Assembly (NCBI RefSeq): GCF_023015905.1
Contig: NZ_JALKBD010000022.1
Location: 24,840 to 88,839 of the forward strand
Direction: 5' to 3'
DNA: 64,000 bases
Origin: Arenibacter sp. F20364
Lineage (GTDB): Bacteria > Bacteroidota > Bacteroidia > Flavobacteriales > Flavobacteriaceae
This document shows positions 18,644 to 27,713 of the stretch, piece by piece. The number at the start of each line of letters is the position of its first letter. The stretch's first letter is position 1. The notes under the pieces are model-generated. The model saw only the letters and a program-made list of their open reading frames with translations, ran no database searches and had not been told where the DNA came from. The position numbers and the translations under genes are program-made.

Positions 18644-19588
18644 GTGAATCCTGTTCCAAACAAAATTATTTATACATTATCTTTTTTAGCTATTTCCATT
18701 TATATGCTAATAGATTTTGATTTAAAGGGACATAGGGAATTTCCCCAATTGAATTTTGATTGGAACAGAATAGAATTAATCAAGGATTATGGCAGTTACG
18801 AGTTAATCTCCTTGGCCCACAATTCGGTCAGCTTAAAGCATAGAAAAGACCTCAACGGTTTAAGCAGCAACAATACCTTGAAAATTAAAACCAACAAAGG
18901 CAAGATCTATTATTTCAGGTATGAATATAAACTAGTAAAGGATGCCAACATTCAGCTTCGGGGAGGAGTATGGCTAACCCAACAACCTAAAAACTTTAAG
19001 AAATCCATTATCTCAATTAGCGAGGTACATTTACCGATGGTTAAAAATGGTGATATCAATATTTGTTTCCTAGGTTATTCTGACAATAAATGGGGTGGGT
19101 ATAGATCAATAATGAAGGATTTAAAACAAAAAAATCAGGACATAAATTTTATAGGCCCCAAGCAAGATGTATATGGTTATCCATATATGCCCATCAATGT
19201 CAAAAAAGGGCTTGGGGCCGTTGTAGAAAATTTAAATCAGTTACCAAAAACCGACATTTACATTGTTTTTATTGAATCTATAGCAACATACAAGAATAGG
19301 GAAGTTTGGATTCAATTTGTTGAAGAAATTACTAAAATGGGGCAAATAATATATCTTAACACCTGGCCCGAACTAGAGGAAAATCCCAAAAATGTAGAAA
19401 TTCGAAAAATAAATAAACTTCTTCGTGACATCTCCGAATCCAATGAGAATATAAAAATTTTGGAATTAAACGGCCACAATGGTGCCACCGCAACCATGCT
19501 GGAGAATGGCCAATATTTTATGGATAATTCTGGTTATAAATTGTATAAAAAGAAAATACTTGAACAAATTGAACGTAAAAGAGACTAA
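18644..19588 (+). CDS. Membrane-anchored SGNH-hydrolase-like protein, catalytic residues degenerate
   Basis: 314-residue protein with one N-terminal membrane segment (about residues 6-23), so most of it should lie in the periplasm. From about residue 135 it looks like an SGNH/GDSL fold: INICFLGYSDNKWGGY resembles block I, TDIYIVFIES block III, and MDNSGYKLYKKKILEQI block V. However, the GDS serine context is altered, the block III Asn and the block V DxxH His are absent. It may bind or acylate the glycan, as SGNH-type acetyltransferase partners do, or be inactive. The start is GTG at 18644; no ATG fits. Weak call based on pattern and location. Confidence 0.55.
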   Translation: MNPVPNKIIYTLSFLAISIYMLIDFDLKGHREFPQLNFDWNRIELIKDYGSYELISLAHNSVSLKHRKDLNGLSSNNTLKIKTNKGKIYYFRYEYKLVKDANIQLRGGVWLTQQPKNFKKSIISISEVHLPMVKNGDINICFLGYSDNKWGGYRSIMKDLKQKNQDINFIGPKQDVYGYPYMPINVKKGLGAVVENLNQLPKTDIYIVFIESIATYKNREVWIQFVEEITKMGQIIYLNTWPELEENPKNVEIRKINKLLRDISESNENIKILELNGHNGATATMLENGQYFMDNSGYKLYKKKILEQIERKRD

Positions 19589-20765
19589 GGTTAAAATATT
19601 TTATTGGCTACTATCCTTGGTACTTGTTACATTGCCGTTTCCCAAGTACAACTTAAATTCCCAATGCATAATCGCCTTGGCCGTTTTCTGGTTGTTCTTC
19701 AACTCCTTTACAGAAAAGAAAAATAATTTAAAAAAGAACATGGGAAGCTTTTTCACAATCTCAAGTCTTTTCATAATTTCCCTCCTTGGGTTAACATATT
19801 CTTCAGATTTCGACACAGCAATAGGCAACCTAAAAATTCCATTTTTAATATTTCCGCTTATTATATTTTCAATTGATGAACTAACCAAAAAAACCACGCA
19901 GAAATTATTGGATTTATTTTCAATTGCTACTATCCTAGCAGCCCTCCTTGGTTTAGGCAAAGCGTTTTGGCTCTCCTATAACGATTTGGGAGATTATTTT
20001 TATTATCTTGATTTTTCAAAGGTATTGGATAAACACACCACTTATTTTTCACTATTTGTCTGTATATCTATTATTAATATCGCCTTTGGTTTATCACTTA
20101 AATCCGGATATTTTATATGGTGTAGAGTAATTGCCATCGCCTTTCTACTATTCGTATTATATTTATTGAGTTCAAAGATCAGTTTAATTTATCTTATCAT
20201 TGCTACAATACTGTCTACTATCAGAGCCTTTTTGAAAAAAGATTCTGAATCGTTTAAAATAAAAGTACTCAGATTATTAGTTTTGGTTATTTTGCCAATA
20301 ATGTTTTTGACCCCAAATTTAAAAGCGCGTATTTCAAAAGAAAAAGCCTCCAATATAAGCGAAAGAGTACAACTCTGGGGTGCTGTACTAGACAATTATC
20401 TGGAAAAAAATATAATCTTTGGAGCTGGCACTGGAGATGGCCATCAAGGTCTTGTAGAGCGTTATAAGGAAATACATTATGAGGTCGCGGCCAAAGATGA
20501 ATATAATGCGCATAATCAGTATTTGGAACAATTACTTTTTTATGGTGTAATTGGTCTAATCTTATTAATTGTTTTACTATTTCATACACTTCGTATTTTA
20601 TATACAAAAGACCAACCGCTTTATTTAGTGATTTTTATATCATTTTTAATTTATATGTGTTCAGAATCTATTTTAGAAAGACATAGTGGCCTAATCGCGT
20701 TCTCGTTTCTTACCACAATATTTTTATCCACTTCCAACCAAAAAAATGCAGATGCAGAAAATTAA
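19560..20765 (+). CDS. O-antigen ligase/polymerase family membrane protein
   Basis: About 401 residues with 10-12 membrane segments and the Wzy_C/WaaL block near the C-terminal third: SERVQLWGAVLDNYL, FGAGTGDGHQGLVERY and NAHNQYLEQLLFYGVIGL, the last being the hallmark of O-antigen ligases. The open frame extends to 19479 inside the preceding gene. I favour TTG at 19560 (or TTG at 19569), which starts shortly before the first helix (KIFYWLLSLVLVTLPFP). The end overlaps the WecG-type gene by 20 bases. It could transfer the finished glycan to lipid A core or act as a second polymerase. Confidence 0.82.
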   Translation: MNKLNVKETKVKIFYWLLSLVLVTLPFPKYNLNSQCIIALAVFWLFFNSFTEKKNNLKKNMGSFFTISSLFIISLLGLTYSSDFDTAIGNLKIPFLIFPLIIFSIDELTKKTTQKLLDLFSIATILAALLGLGKAFWLSYNDLGDYFYYLDFSKVLDKHTTYFSLFVCISIINIAFGLSLKSGYFIWCRVIAIAFLLFVLYLLSSKISLIYLIIATILSTIRAFLKKDSESFKIKVLRLLVLVILPIMFLTPNLKARISKEKASNISERVQLWGAVLDNYLEKNIIFGAGTGDGHQGLVERYKEIHYEVAAKDEYNAHNQYLEQLLFYGVIGLILLIVLLFHTLRILYTKDQPLYLVIFISFLIYMCSESILERHSGLIAFSFLTTIFLSTSNQKNADAEN

Positions 20766-21492
20766 TATCCTCAATACAAGCATTCACAACCTTAGCATGC
20801 AAGAAACTTTGGAAATTGTAGACAATAGCATATCACAAGGCAAACAATTACATCATGTGGTTGTTAATGCCGGAAAAATTGTGGCTATGCAAAAGGATTT
20901 ACAATTGCGAAAAAGTGTAAATGAAAGCGATCTGATCAATGCCGATGGACAAGCGGTAGTTTGGGCATCAAAGGTATTGGGAAAACCATTGAAAGAGCGA
21001 GTAGCGGGAATTGACTTGATGGAAAACTTGGTAAAATTAGCACATCAAAAAAATTATAAAATATTCTTCTTTGGCGCACAGGAAGAGGTTGTTAAAAAGG
21101 TAGTGGACACCTATACAAATCAATTTTCCCCAAATATTATTGCTGGCTACAGAAATGGATATTTTAAAAAGAATGACGAACAATCCATAGCACAAGAAAT
21201 TGGAAAAAGTGGTGCCAATATTTTATTTGTGGCGATAAGTTCCCCTACGAAGGAAAATTTCCTTTATGAAAATAAAGCCTTGTTACAAAAAATCAATTTT
21301 GTAATGGGGGTAGGTGGAAGTTTTGATGTAATAGCGGGAAAGGTGAAACGTGCCCCACTTTGGATGCAAAAATCAGGACTTGAATGGTTCTTTCGTTTTT
21401 CCCAAGAACCCAAACGAATGTGGAAAAGATATTTAGTAGGTAACAGTAAGTTTGTTAGATTGGTAATAAGAGAAGCTCTCTTCAAAAATTAA
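20746..21492 (+). CDS. WecG/TagA/CpsF family glycosyltransferase
   Basis: 248-residue GT26 glycosyltransferase. Family blocks are VVNAGKIVAMQKD, NADGQAVVWASKVLG, ERVAGIDLMENL, IFFFGAQEEVV, ISSPTKENF, GVGGSFDVIAGKVKRAP and the C-terminal SGLEWFFRFSQEPKRMWKRY. In enterobacteria WecG adds ManNAcA to the lipid-linked primer, so wecB, wecC and this gene form a plausible ManNAcA set within one locus. The ATG at 20746 overlaps the previous gene by 20 bases; an ATG at 20752 is an alternative. Confidence 0.93.
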   Translation: MQMQKINILNTSIHNLSMQETLEIVDNSISQGKQLHHVVVNAGKIVAMQKDLQLRKSVNESDLINADGQAVVWASKVLGKPLKERVAGIDLMENLVKLAHQKNYKIFFFGAQEEVVKKVVDTYTNQFSPNIIAGYRNGYFKKNDEQSIAQEIGKSGANILFVAISSPTKENFLYENKALLQKINFVMGVGGSFDVIAGKVKRAPLWMQKSGLEWFFRFSQEPKRMWKRYLVGNSKFVRLVIREALFKN

Positions 21493-21612
21493 ACTAACAA
21501 ATTACCTTAATGAAGGCTATAAAATTAATTAGGACTTAATCTTTACTCAGTTTATAAGTTTTAAAATTTATCTTTATGGCCGGTTAATAATTCAAAGTTC
21601 GGCTTAAAATTA

Positions 21613-22965
21613 ATGTTTTCCAAAAAACACCGTTATTCTAGTCTCATAACTCCAGTATCCTATGGGGTGGATTTATTGGTTATAAATCTTTTTGCGTATA
21701 TCCTGCCCATAAATTTTCAATACCCCATACTTTTTCACAGTTATCTAACCTTGGCCTGGGTTATACTTTCCTTCAAAAACAACTTTTATGTAGTATATAG
21801 ATATACCAAGGTATCTTACATTTTAAAACTTCTATTTAACCAGTTTGTATTATTCTTTTTAATACTTTATGCCTTCATCGGTTTTTTTAAACAACCCAAT
21901 ATTAGTCGTTTGGCACTTGGGGAATATTTCATTTCGGCAGGCTTGACCATATTCACTATTAAGTTCTTGAATTATATTTTTTTAATGAAATACCGCGAAA
22001 GGGTAAAAGGAAATATGAGAAATGTCGTTGTTATTGGAAAGAACAAAAAAACAGATCAGTTGATTGACGTTTTTAATGACCGACGTGAGTATGGATACCA
22101 TTTCATGAAACAATTCTGTCCTGAGGACCCTTCATTTGATATCTATAAGTCCTTTGTATACATCGTTGAAAACAATGTGGATGAAATTTATTGTTCTGTT
22201 TCAGAACTTAAGAACAATCAGTTAACCGAATTCATCAACTTTGCAGACAATAATTTAAAAACCCTGAAGTTTATTCCGGATAATAAAAACATCTTTTCCA
22301 AAAAACTAACCTTCGAGTATTACGATTACATTCCAATTTTGTCCCTTAGGGATATCCCCCTGCACAACCCATTGAATTCTGCTTTAAAAAGAGGTTTCGA
22401 TATTGTATTTGCATTAATTGTAGTGGTTGGAATTCTATCTTGGTTGGCTCCCATAATTGCACTAATTATAAGATTGGAAACCAAAGGGCCAGTATATTTT
22501 AGACAAAAAAGAAATGGAATAGACAATAAGGAATTCTATTGTTATAAATTTAGGTCCATGGCTCCCAACGAACATGCCGACAGCCTTATGGCTGTTAAAA
22601 ATGACATGCGTACCACCAAAGTGGGCAAATTTATCCGTAGAACGAGCATCGACGAACTTCCTCAGTTTTATAATGTCCTCTTTGGAAATATGTCCGTTGT
22701 AGGTCCCCGTCCCCATATGGTTAAACATACGAATGAATTTGCCAACAAGGTGGACAAGTATATGCTACGCCACTTTGTTAAACCTGGGATTACCGGTTTG
22801 GCTCAGGTAAGAGGATATAGAGGTGAGATCGAAACCGATATTGATATTTTAAATAGAACAAAATTTGATATTTTTTATATTGAAAACTGGTCGTTGTTCA
22901 TGGATCTTAAAATAATAGTTCAAACAGTCTTAAATGCTATTTCCGGAGAGAAAAAAGCCTACTGA
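21613..22965 (+). CDS. Undecaprenyl-phosphate sugar phosphotransferase (WcaJ/WbaP type)
   Basis: 450-residue initiating enzyme that loads a sugar-1-phosphate onto undecaprenyl phosphate at the inner membrane. The N-terminal part has four hydrophobic segments and a Rossmann-like region (NVVVIGKNKKTDQLI). The catalytic domain starts near residue 258 with KRGFDIVFALIVVV, then GPVYFRQKRNGIDNKEFYCYKFRSM, TSIDELPQFYNVLFGNMSVVGPRPHM and the end block VKPGITGLAQVRGYRGE. The architecture fits the WcaJ group, which usually uses UDP-glucose or UDP-galactose. It has its own 120-base leader, so it may be transcribed separately from the upstream genes. Confidence 0.95.
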   Translation: MFSKKHRYSSLITPVSYGVDLLVINLFAYILPINFQYPILFHSYLTLAWVILSFKNNFYVVYRYTKVSYILKLLFNQFVLFFLILYAFIGFFKQPNISRLALGEYFISAGLTIFTIKFLNYIFLMKYRERVKGNMRNVVVIGKNKKTDQLIDVFNDRREYGYHFMKQFCPEDPSFDIYKSFVYIVENNVDEIYCSVSELKNNQLTEFINFADNNLKTLKFIPDNKNIFSKKLTFEYYDYIPILSLRDIPLHNPLNSALKRGFDIVFALIVVVGILSWLAPIIALIIRLETKGPVYFRQKRNGIDNKEFYCYKFRSMAPNEHADSLMAVKNDMRTTKVGKFIRRTSIDELPQFYNVLFGNMSVVGPRPHMVKHTNEFANKVDKYMLRHFVKPGITGLAQVRGYRGEIETDIDILNRTKFDIFYIENWSLFMDLKIIVQTVLNAISGEKKAY

Positions 22966-23025
22966 ATAAAAGTTTTATCAAAAAGGTGCGCATATATATA
23001 TTTAGTACCTTAACTTAAACAACAA

Positions 23026-24003
23026 ATGAAAAAAGTACTTATCACCGGGGCAGCCGGATTTTTGGGATCGCATTTATGCGATCGCTTTATAAAAGAAGGT
23101 TATTACGTTATTGCCATGGATAACCTGATTACCGGTGACCTTAAGAACATAGAACATCTTTTTCCCTTGGAACAATTTGAGTTTCAACACCACGATGTAT
23201 CCAAATTTGTACATATTCCTGGTAAGCTCGACTATATCCTGCATTTTGCCTCCCCAGCAAGTCCTATAGATTACTTAAAGATCCCCATTGAAACCCTAAA
23301 GGTTGGTTCCCTTGGCACCTTAAACTTGTTGGGCCTTGCCAAAGAAAAAAAAGCTAGGATATTGGTTGCCTCTACTTCGGAGGTGTACGGTGATCCCCTA
23401 GTGCACCCACAAAGTGAGGACTATTACGGCAACGTTAGTCCAATTGGGCCACGTGGGGTTTATGATGAGGCCAAAAGATTTATGGAATCCATTACCATGG
23501 CCTACCATCGTTTTCACGGTGTGGATACGAGAATCGTTCGCATTTTCAACACCTACGGTTCCAGAATGCGACTCAACGACGGACGAGTGGTACCTGCCTT
23601 TATGGGACAGGCCCTAAGAGGAGAGGATCTTACCGTTTTTGGGGATGGTTCCCAAACAAGATCTTTCTGCTATATAGACGATCAGGTGGAGGGTATCTAC
23701 CGCTTATTGATGAGCGACTATACCGATCCCATAAATATTGGCAATCCACATGAAACAACGATCAAGCAGTTTGCAGAGGAAATTATTAAACTTACTGGAA
23801 CGGACCAAAAAATAATATACAAACCCTTGCCACAAGATGATCCCATGCAGCGTGAACCAGATATTACCAGGGCCAAGGAAATATTAGGATGGGAGCCTAA
23901 AGTGAACAGGGCCGAGGGTCTTAAGAAAGTCTACGATTACTTTAAGTCTCTATCCCCGGAAGAATTACAGAAAAAAGAACACCGGGAATTCTCGGCCAAA
24001 TAA
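23026..24003 (+). CDS. UDP-glucuronate decarboxylase (UDP-xylose synthase)
   Basis: 325-residue extended SDR enzyme converting UDP-glucuronate to UDP-xylose. Blocks seen are [51 protein letters not shown], the catalytic [11 protein letters not shown] with Tyr and Lys, [11 protein letters not shown] and [15 protein letters not shown], all typical of the UXS group. No UDP-glucose 6-dehydrogenase is seen in the window, so UDP-glucuronate would come from elsewhere or from a relaxed WecC. The gene ends the polysaccharide locus; about 260 bases without a gene follow. Confidence 0.94.
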   Translation: MKKVLITGAAGFLGSHLCDRFIKEGYYVIAMDNLITGDLKNIEHLFPLEQFEFQHHDVSKFVHIPGKLDYILHFASPASPIDYLKIPIETLKVGSLGTLNLLGLAKEKKARILVASTSEVYGDPLVHPQSEDYYGNVSPIGPRGVYDEAKRFMESITMAYHRFHGVDTRIVRIFNTYGSRMRLNDGRVVPAFMGQALRGEDLTVFGDGSQTRSFCYIDDQVEGIYRLLMSDYTDPINIGNPHETTIKQFAEEIIKLTGTDQKIIYKPLPQDDPMQREPDITRAKEILGWEPKVNRAEGLKKVYDYFKSLSPEELQKKEHREFSAK

Positions 24004-24264
24004 AAAATTTCAAGGAATACAAAAATAAGCGAACAATTGCAGTAGCAAGTGGTCAGAAGGCGTAGGATTCAAGGTTGACCTACCATTTTTTTCCTTTTTA
24101 CCCTTTCCCAAGTGTTCTTTAACATTTTGTTATAGCATACAGCTTAAAGCCTATTGCTAATCCCTTTAAAAACTTCCAGAAAGACAAAAATCCAACGGAT
24201 TTATTTTTACCCAAGTAGGCACATATTCCATTTCAAACCGTATTTTTGGGGAAATTTTTTAAGA

Positions 24265-25536
24265 ATGAACATCCTGATCCTTGGTGCCGGAGGGCGCGAA
24301 CATACCTTAGCCTGGAAGCTAAAACAAAGTCCAAAACTTAAAAATCTTTTTGTAGCTCCCGGTAATGCGGGTACCGCTGTCATAGCCAAAAATGTACCCA
24401 TTGGTGTAAACGATTTTGAGGCCATTAAGAAATGTGTGCTATCAGAAAATATCGAAATGGTCATTGTAGGGCCAGAGGATCCCTTGGTTAATGGGGTGCA
24501 CGATTTTTTCCTCAATGATGCCGACTTAAAAAATATTCCAGTCATTGGCCCACAAAAAGCAGCGGCTACCCTGGAAGGCAGCAAGCAGTTTGCCAAGGAG
24601 TTCATGATGCGCCATAACATCCCTACCGCTGCCTATGAAAGTTTCACCGCCCAAACTTTGGAAAAAGGCTATGCTTTTCTGGAAACCCTTAAACCACCCT
24701 ACGTATTAAAAGCGGACGGACTGGCTGCAGGGAAAGGGGTTTTGATACTAAATAACCTACAAGAAGCCAAGGATGAACTTAAAACTATGCTGATCGACTC
24801 CAAATTTGGAGCCGCAAGCACCACCGTGGTCATTGAGGAATTTTTGGATGGGATTGAACTGAGTTGTTTTGTGCTTACCGATGGAAAAGGCTTTAAGGTC
24901 CTACCCACCGCAAAAGATTATAAAAGAATTGGTGAGGGTGATACCGGATTGAATACAGGCGGTATGGGGGCCATTTCCCCAGTTCCTTTCGCTGATAAGG
25001 TTTTCATGGATAAAGTACTTGATCGAATCGTAAAACCTACCGTAGAGGGCTTTAAATTGGACAATCTACCTTATAAGGGATTTGTGTTCATAGGTTTGAT
25101 AAAAGTAGGCGACGAACCCAAAGTAATCGAATACAACGTACGCATGGGCGATCCCGAGACCGAAGTGGTCATACCAAGGATAAAGAATGATCTGGTAGAA
25201 GTTTTTGAAGCCGTTGCAAACCAAAGCTTGGATAACATCGACTTGGAAATAGATGAACGTGCTGCCACCACAGTAATGGCTGTATCCGGAGGTTATCCGG
25301 AACCTTATGGGAAAGGAATGGAAATAACCGGTTTTGAGAATATAGAAGATGCCGTTGTATTCCATGCCGGAACCGAATTAAAAGAAGGAAGGGTGTTGAC
25401 CAATGGAGGTAGGGTTATGGCGGTTACCGCCTATGGTGCCGATTACAAGGAAGCACTAAAGAAATCCTATAAAAACATGGAGAAACTACAATTCGATAAA
25501 ATGTACTATCGCAAAGACCTTGGATTCGATCTTTAA
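24265..25536 (+). CDS. purD: Phosphoribosylamine--glycine ligase
   Basis: 423-residue ATP-grasp enzyme of purine synthesis making GAR from phosphoribosylamine and glycine. The N-terminus MNILILGAGGREHTLAWKL is diagnostic. Further blocks are VVGPEDPLVNG, the ATP-grasp region VLKADGLAAGKGVLIL, IEEFLDGIELSCFVLTDG, LNTGGMGAISP and the metal-binding EYNVRMGDPETEVV. The frame is open upstream to 24154, but the ATG at 24265 gives the conserved start and is preceded by a plausible leader. A strong hairpin follows 35 bases after the stop. It is unrelated to the glycan locus upstream. Confidence 0.98.
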   Translation: MNILILGAGGREHTLAWKLKQSPKLKNLFVAPGNAGTAVIAKNVPIGVNDFEAIKKCVLSENIEMVIVGPEDPLVNGVHDFFLNDADLKNIPVIGPQKAAATLEGSKQFAKEFMMRHNIPTAAYESFTAQTLEKGYAFLETLKPPYVLKADGLAAGKGVLILNNLQEAKDELKTMLIDSKFGAASTTVVIEEFLDGIELSCFVLTDGKGFKVLPTAKDYKRIGEGDTGLNTGGMGAISPVPFADKVFMDKVLDRIVKPTVEGFKLDNLPYKGFVFIGLIKVGDEPKVIEYNVRMGDPETEVVIPRIKNDLVEVFEAVANQSLDNIDLEIDERAATTVMAVSGGYPEPYGKGMEITGFENIEDAVVFHAGTELKEGRVLTNGGRVMAVTAYGADYKEALKKSYKNMEKLQFDKMYYRKDLGFDL

Positions 25537-25570
25537 AAATCAACCACATATAGAAATACTATATTTTAGT

Positions 25571-25608
25571 ATAAGAAAGGGGATAGCGTTTGCTATCCCC
25601 TTTCTTAT
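25571..25608. terminator. Bidirectional hairpin terminator between purD and the DUF6341-like gene
   Basis: Perfect 17-bp stem ATAAGAAAGGGGATAGC (25571-25587), loop GTTT, matching arm 25592-25608, followed by a T-rich run. It stands between two convergent genes and can serve both. Confidence 0.85.
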
Positions 25609-25692
25609 ATACTTTTTTGTTCTTAAGTTTTACTCAGGAACAACCACAGCTTTAAAAAGAAGCCATGTTTCTAACGGAAATACAACTAATAT

Positions 25693-25914
25693 TTATAGGT
25701 AGGAGTGTGCGGTTGCGTCTTTATTCTCCTCACCACTATCATTGTATTTTTTCAACTCCAACATCCAATAAACAAAGGCTGCAGCGCCAATCAGCATAAA
25801 AATCCAGTTCAATGTATTTGCTCCCCACCAATTCTCCATAGCGCGTAATGCGTCTAAAGGCGCAAAAAGCACATTTACAAATAAATCCTCTATACCGTAA
25901 AAAAATGAATCCAT
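25693..25914 (-). CDS. Small membrane protein, DUF6341-like
   Basis: 73-residue protein starting MDSFFYGIEDLFVNVLFAP, with one membrane segment (about residues 38-56, WIFMLIGAAAFVYWML) and a polar acidic C-terminal tail. It resembles the small flavobacterial family annotated as DUF6341, usually found beside a DUF6427 gene as here. The frame extends to an ATG at 25932, but the -7 box TATTTTTG at 25941-25934 would place the transcript start near or below that codon, so the ATG at 25914 is preferred. Function unknown. Confidence 0.75.
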   Translation of the reverse strand: MDSFFYGIEDLFVNVLFAPLDALRAMENWWGANTLNWIFMLIGAAAFVYWMLELKKYNDSGEENKDATAHSYL

Positions 25915-25933
25915 CTTAATTATATTTACCATG

Positions 25934-25941
25934 CAAAAATA
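25934..25941 (-). promoter_or_regulatory. TAnnTTTG -7 box for the DUF6341-like gene
   Basis: On the minus strand the bases read TATTTTTG, matching TAnnTTTG, 19 bases before the ATG at 25914. It lies in the 39-base divergent space before the DUF6427-like gene. Confidence 0.5.
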
Positions 25942-25953
25942 TAAAAACCTAGG

Positions 25954-26892
25954 ATGATTTCAAGCATTTTTGGAAGAACAAAACCAATAAATTATATAAT
26001 ACTTCTGGTATTTCTATTTTTCTTCTATTGGTTTGTGCACTTTTTCGTATTCCAAAAATCGTATTCACCTGAACAATTATTGGGGAGAACGGCCATTTTG
26101 GGGTTTTTATCGTTTAGTATTTTTGTGGTCAATTTCATTGCACTAAGGAACAAAATAACGGGAGGAAATTCACTGGCTATCCTTTTTTATACCTTGTTGA
26201 TCGTGCTTTTTCCGGAAGTGCTCATAGATTCCAATGCCATTCTATGTAGTTTTTTTTTATTGCTCTCCATCCGTAGAATCCTGAGTATCCGAAGTCTTAA
26301 GGACATTAAATTAAAAATTTTCGACGCCACCTTTTGGATACTGATAGCCAGTTTATTCTACGATTGGGCCATACTGTATCTCATTGTAGTATTGGTGGCC
26401 ATTTATTTTTACGATCCGAAAAATTTGAAAAATTGGTTGGTCCCATTTTCTGCCATTATCGCCATGGTACTTATTTTACTAGCAGTATTGGCTTTGAGCA
26501 ACAATATGGAATTTTTATGGAGCCACTTTTTTTTTGATTTTAAGTTTAATGCCGTTTATTTCTACGACTGGAGCAATAGTACCCTTTTATTTCTTTATGT
26601 GTCCATAGTTTTGCTCTGTGGCTTTTTGGCATTTGTAAAATTGGGCAATGTGGGAGTAGGAAAATTGGTGACGATGCGACTCATTGTCCTTCTATTTTTT
26701 ATTGGATTGCTGGTAAAAGTTTTAAAATCCTCCCCGGACACCCACCCCATTTTAATTACTTTTTTCCCCGCAGTAGTTTTTATTACCACCTATGTTCAAT
26801 CCATTAAAAAAGATAGCGTCAGGGAAATTGTACTCATGGTATCGGTTATAGTTCCCTTTATCGTATTTCTTACCAACCTGATAATGAAGTAA
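25954..26892 (+). CDS. Multi-pass membrane protein, DUF6427-like
   Basis: 312-residue integral membrane protein with about eight or nine hydrophobic segments, beginning with a basic start (SSIFGRTKPINYIILLVFLFFFYWF) and with the block FYDPKNLKNWLVPF in the middle. It resembles the flavobacterial DUF6427 family, encoded divergently from a DUF6341-like gene. No catalytic motif is visible, and the role is unknown; some transport or envelope function is possible but not supported. Divergent starts are only 39 bases apart, so the pair may share control. Confidence 0.72.
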   Translation: MISSIFGRTKPINYIILLVFLFFFYWFVHFFVFQKSYSPEQLLGRTAILGFLSFSIFVVNFIALRNKITGGNSLAILFYTLLIVLFPEVLIDSNAILCSFFLLLSIRRILSIRSLKDIKLKIFDATFWILIASLFYDWAILYLIVVLVAIYFYDPKNLKNWLVPFSAIIAMVLILLAVLALSNNMEFLWSHFFFDFKFNAVYFYDWSNSTLLFLYVSIVLLCGFLAFVKLGNVGVGKLVTMRLIVLLFFIGLLVKVLKSSPDTHPILITFFPAVVFITTYVQSIKKDSVREIVLMVSVIVPFIVFLTNLIMK

Positions 26893-27036
26893 TAAATAAG
26901 CCGTCCCAAACAATGGTCTTTAGCAAATTACTATTCGAGCGTTATTATATTTCTCCCTATAATTGAAAAACTAGACAGAAGAAAAAAACGAGAAAATAGC
27001 CCATTAATAAATAGAATCCGTTTTTTAAATAAACGG

Positions 27037-27044
27037 TATCTTTG
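27037..27044 (+). promoter_or_regulatory. TAnnTTTG -7 box upstream of the DUF4254 gene
   Basis: TATCTTTG, an exact match to the Bacteroidota -7 consensus, 18 bases before the ATG at 27063. No TTG is visible at the -33 position. Confidence 0.65.
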
Positions 27045-27062
27045 CCTTAAAATATTGTCATT

Positions 27063-27665
27063 ATGTTCAGTGATTTTGCCTTTAAAATATTTGAAGAAAG
27101 TATTAAAAAATACCATTTAAAAGATGAGGTATCCCAAGTGTTTATCAATCCATATCCAAAAGACGATATATCCCATCTCCTATATCGCAAAAATTGGATA
27201 GACACGGTGCAATGGCATTATGAGGACATTATTCGCGACCCCAATATTGAGCCAGTGTCGGCGTTAAAATTAAAAAGACAGATTGATGCCAGCAATCAGG
27301 ATAGGACAGACCTGGTGGAATTTATTGATAGTTATTTTCTAAATAAATACCAATCGGTAGAAAAAAAAGCAGATGCCACCATAAATACGGAAAGTCCGGC
27401 TTGGGCCATTGACCGACTATCCATTTTAGCTCTGAAAATATATCATATGCAGCAAGAAGTGGATAGGAAGGACGCTTCCCAAGACCATATCCAAAAATGT
27501 CAATTAAAGCTCAACGTCCTATTGGAACAAAAAAAGGATCTGTGTTCCGCAATAGATCAATTATTAGAGGATATTGAATCTGGGCAAAAATACATGAAGG
27601 TCTATAAGCAGATGAAAATGTACAACGACAATGAACTAAATCCGGTACTTCGCAAAGCCCCTTAA
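27063..27665 (+). CDS. DUF4254 domain-containing protein
   Basis: 200-residue soluble, helical protein of the DUF4254 family found in Bacteroidota next to glycosyltransferase family 9 genes. Recognisable parts are WHYEDIIRDPNIEPVSALKLKRQID in the first half and SPAWAIDRLSILALKIYHM in the middle. It has its own exact TAnnTTTG promoter and is followed 48 bases later by a GT9 gene, which suggests a shared role in lipopolysaccharide core assembly. The biochemical role is unknown. Confidence 0.88.
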   Translation: MFSDFAFKIFEESIKKYHLKDEVSQVFINPYPKDDISHLLYRKNWIDTVQWHYEDIIRDPNIEPVSALKLKRQIDASNQDRTDLVEFIDSYFLNKYQSVEKKADATINTESPAWAIDRLSILALKIYHMQQEVDRKDASQDHIQKCQLKLNVLLEQKKDLCSAIDQLLEDIESGQKYMKVYKQMKMYNDNELNPVLRKAP

Positions 27666-27713
27666 CATCAAAAAGTTGAAATCGCTTATTTTGGGAAATC
27701 AACCCATATATAA

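Noticed and set aside
23441..23460. CCACGTGG string as a third parS site
   Set aside because: Only the 8-base core matches; flanking bases do not form the palindrome and it lies within the UDP-xylose synthase coding sequence.
24154..24264. Upstream extension of purD by 37 codons
   Set aside because: The extension precedes the conserved MNILILGAGGREH start and has no similarity to the family.
25520..25702. Plus-strand ORF of 60 codons after purD
   Set aside because: It runs through a perfect terminator hairpin and has no start context or family likeness.
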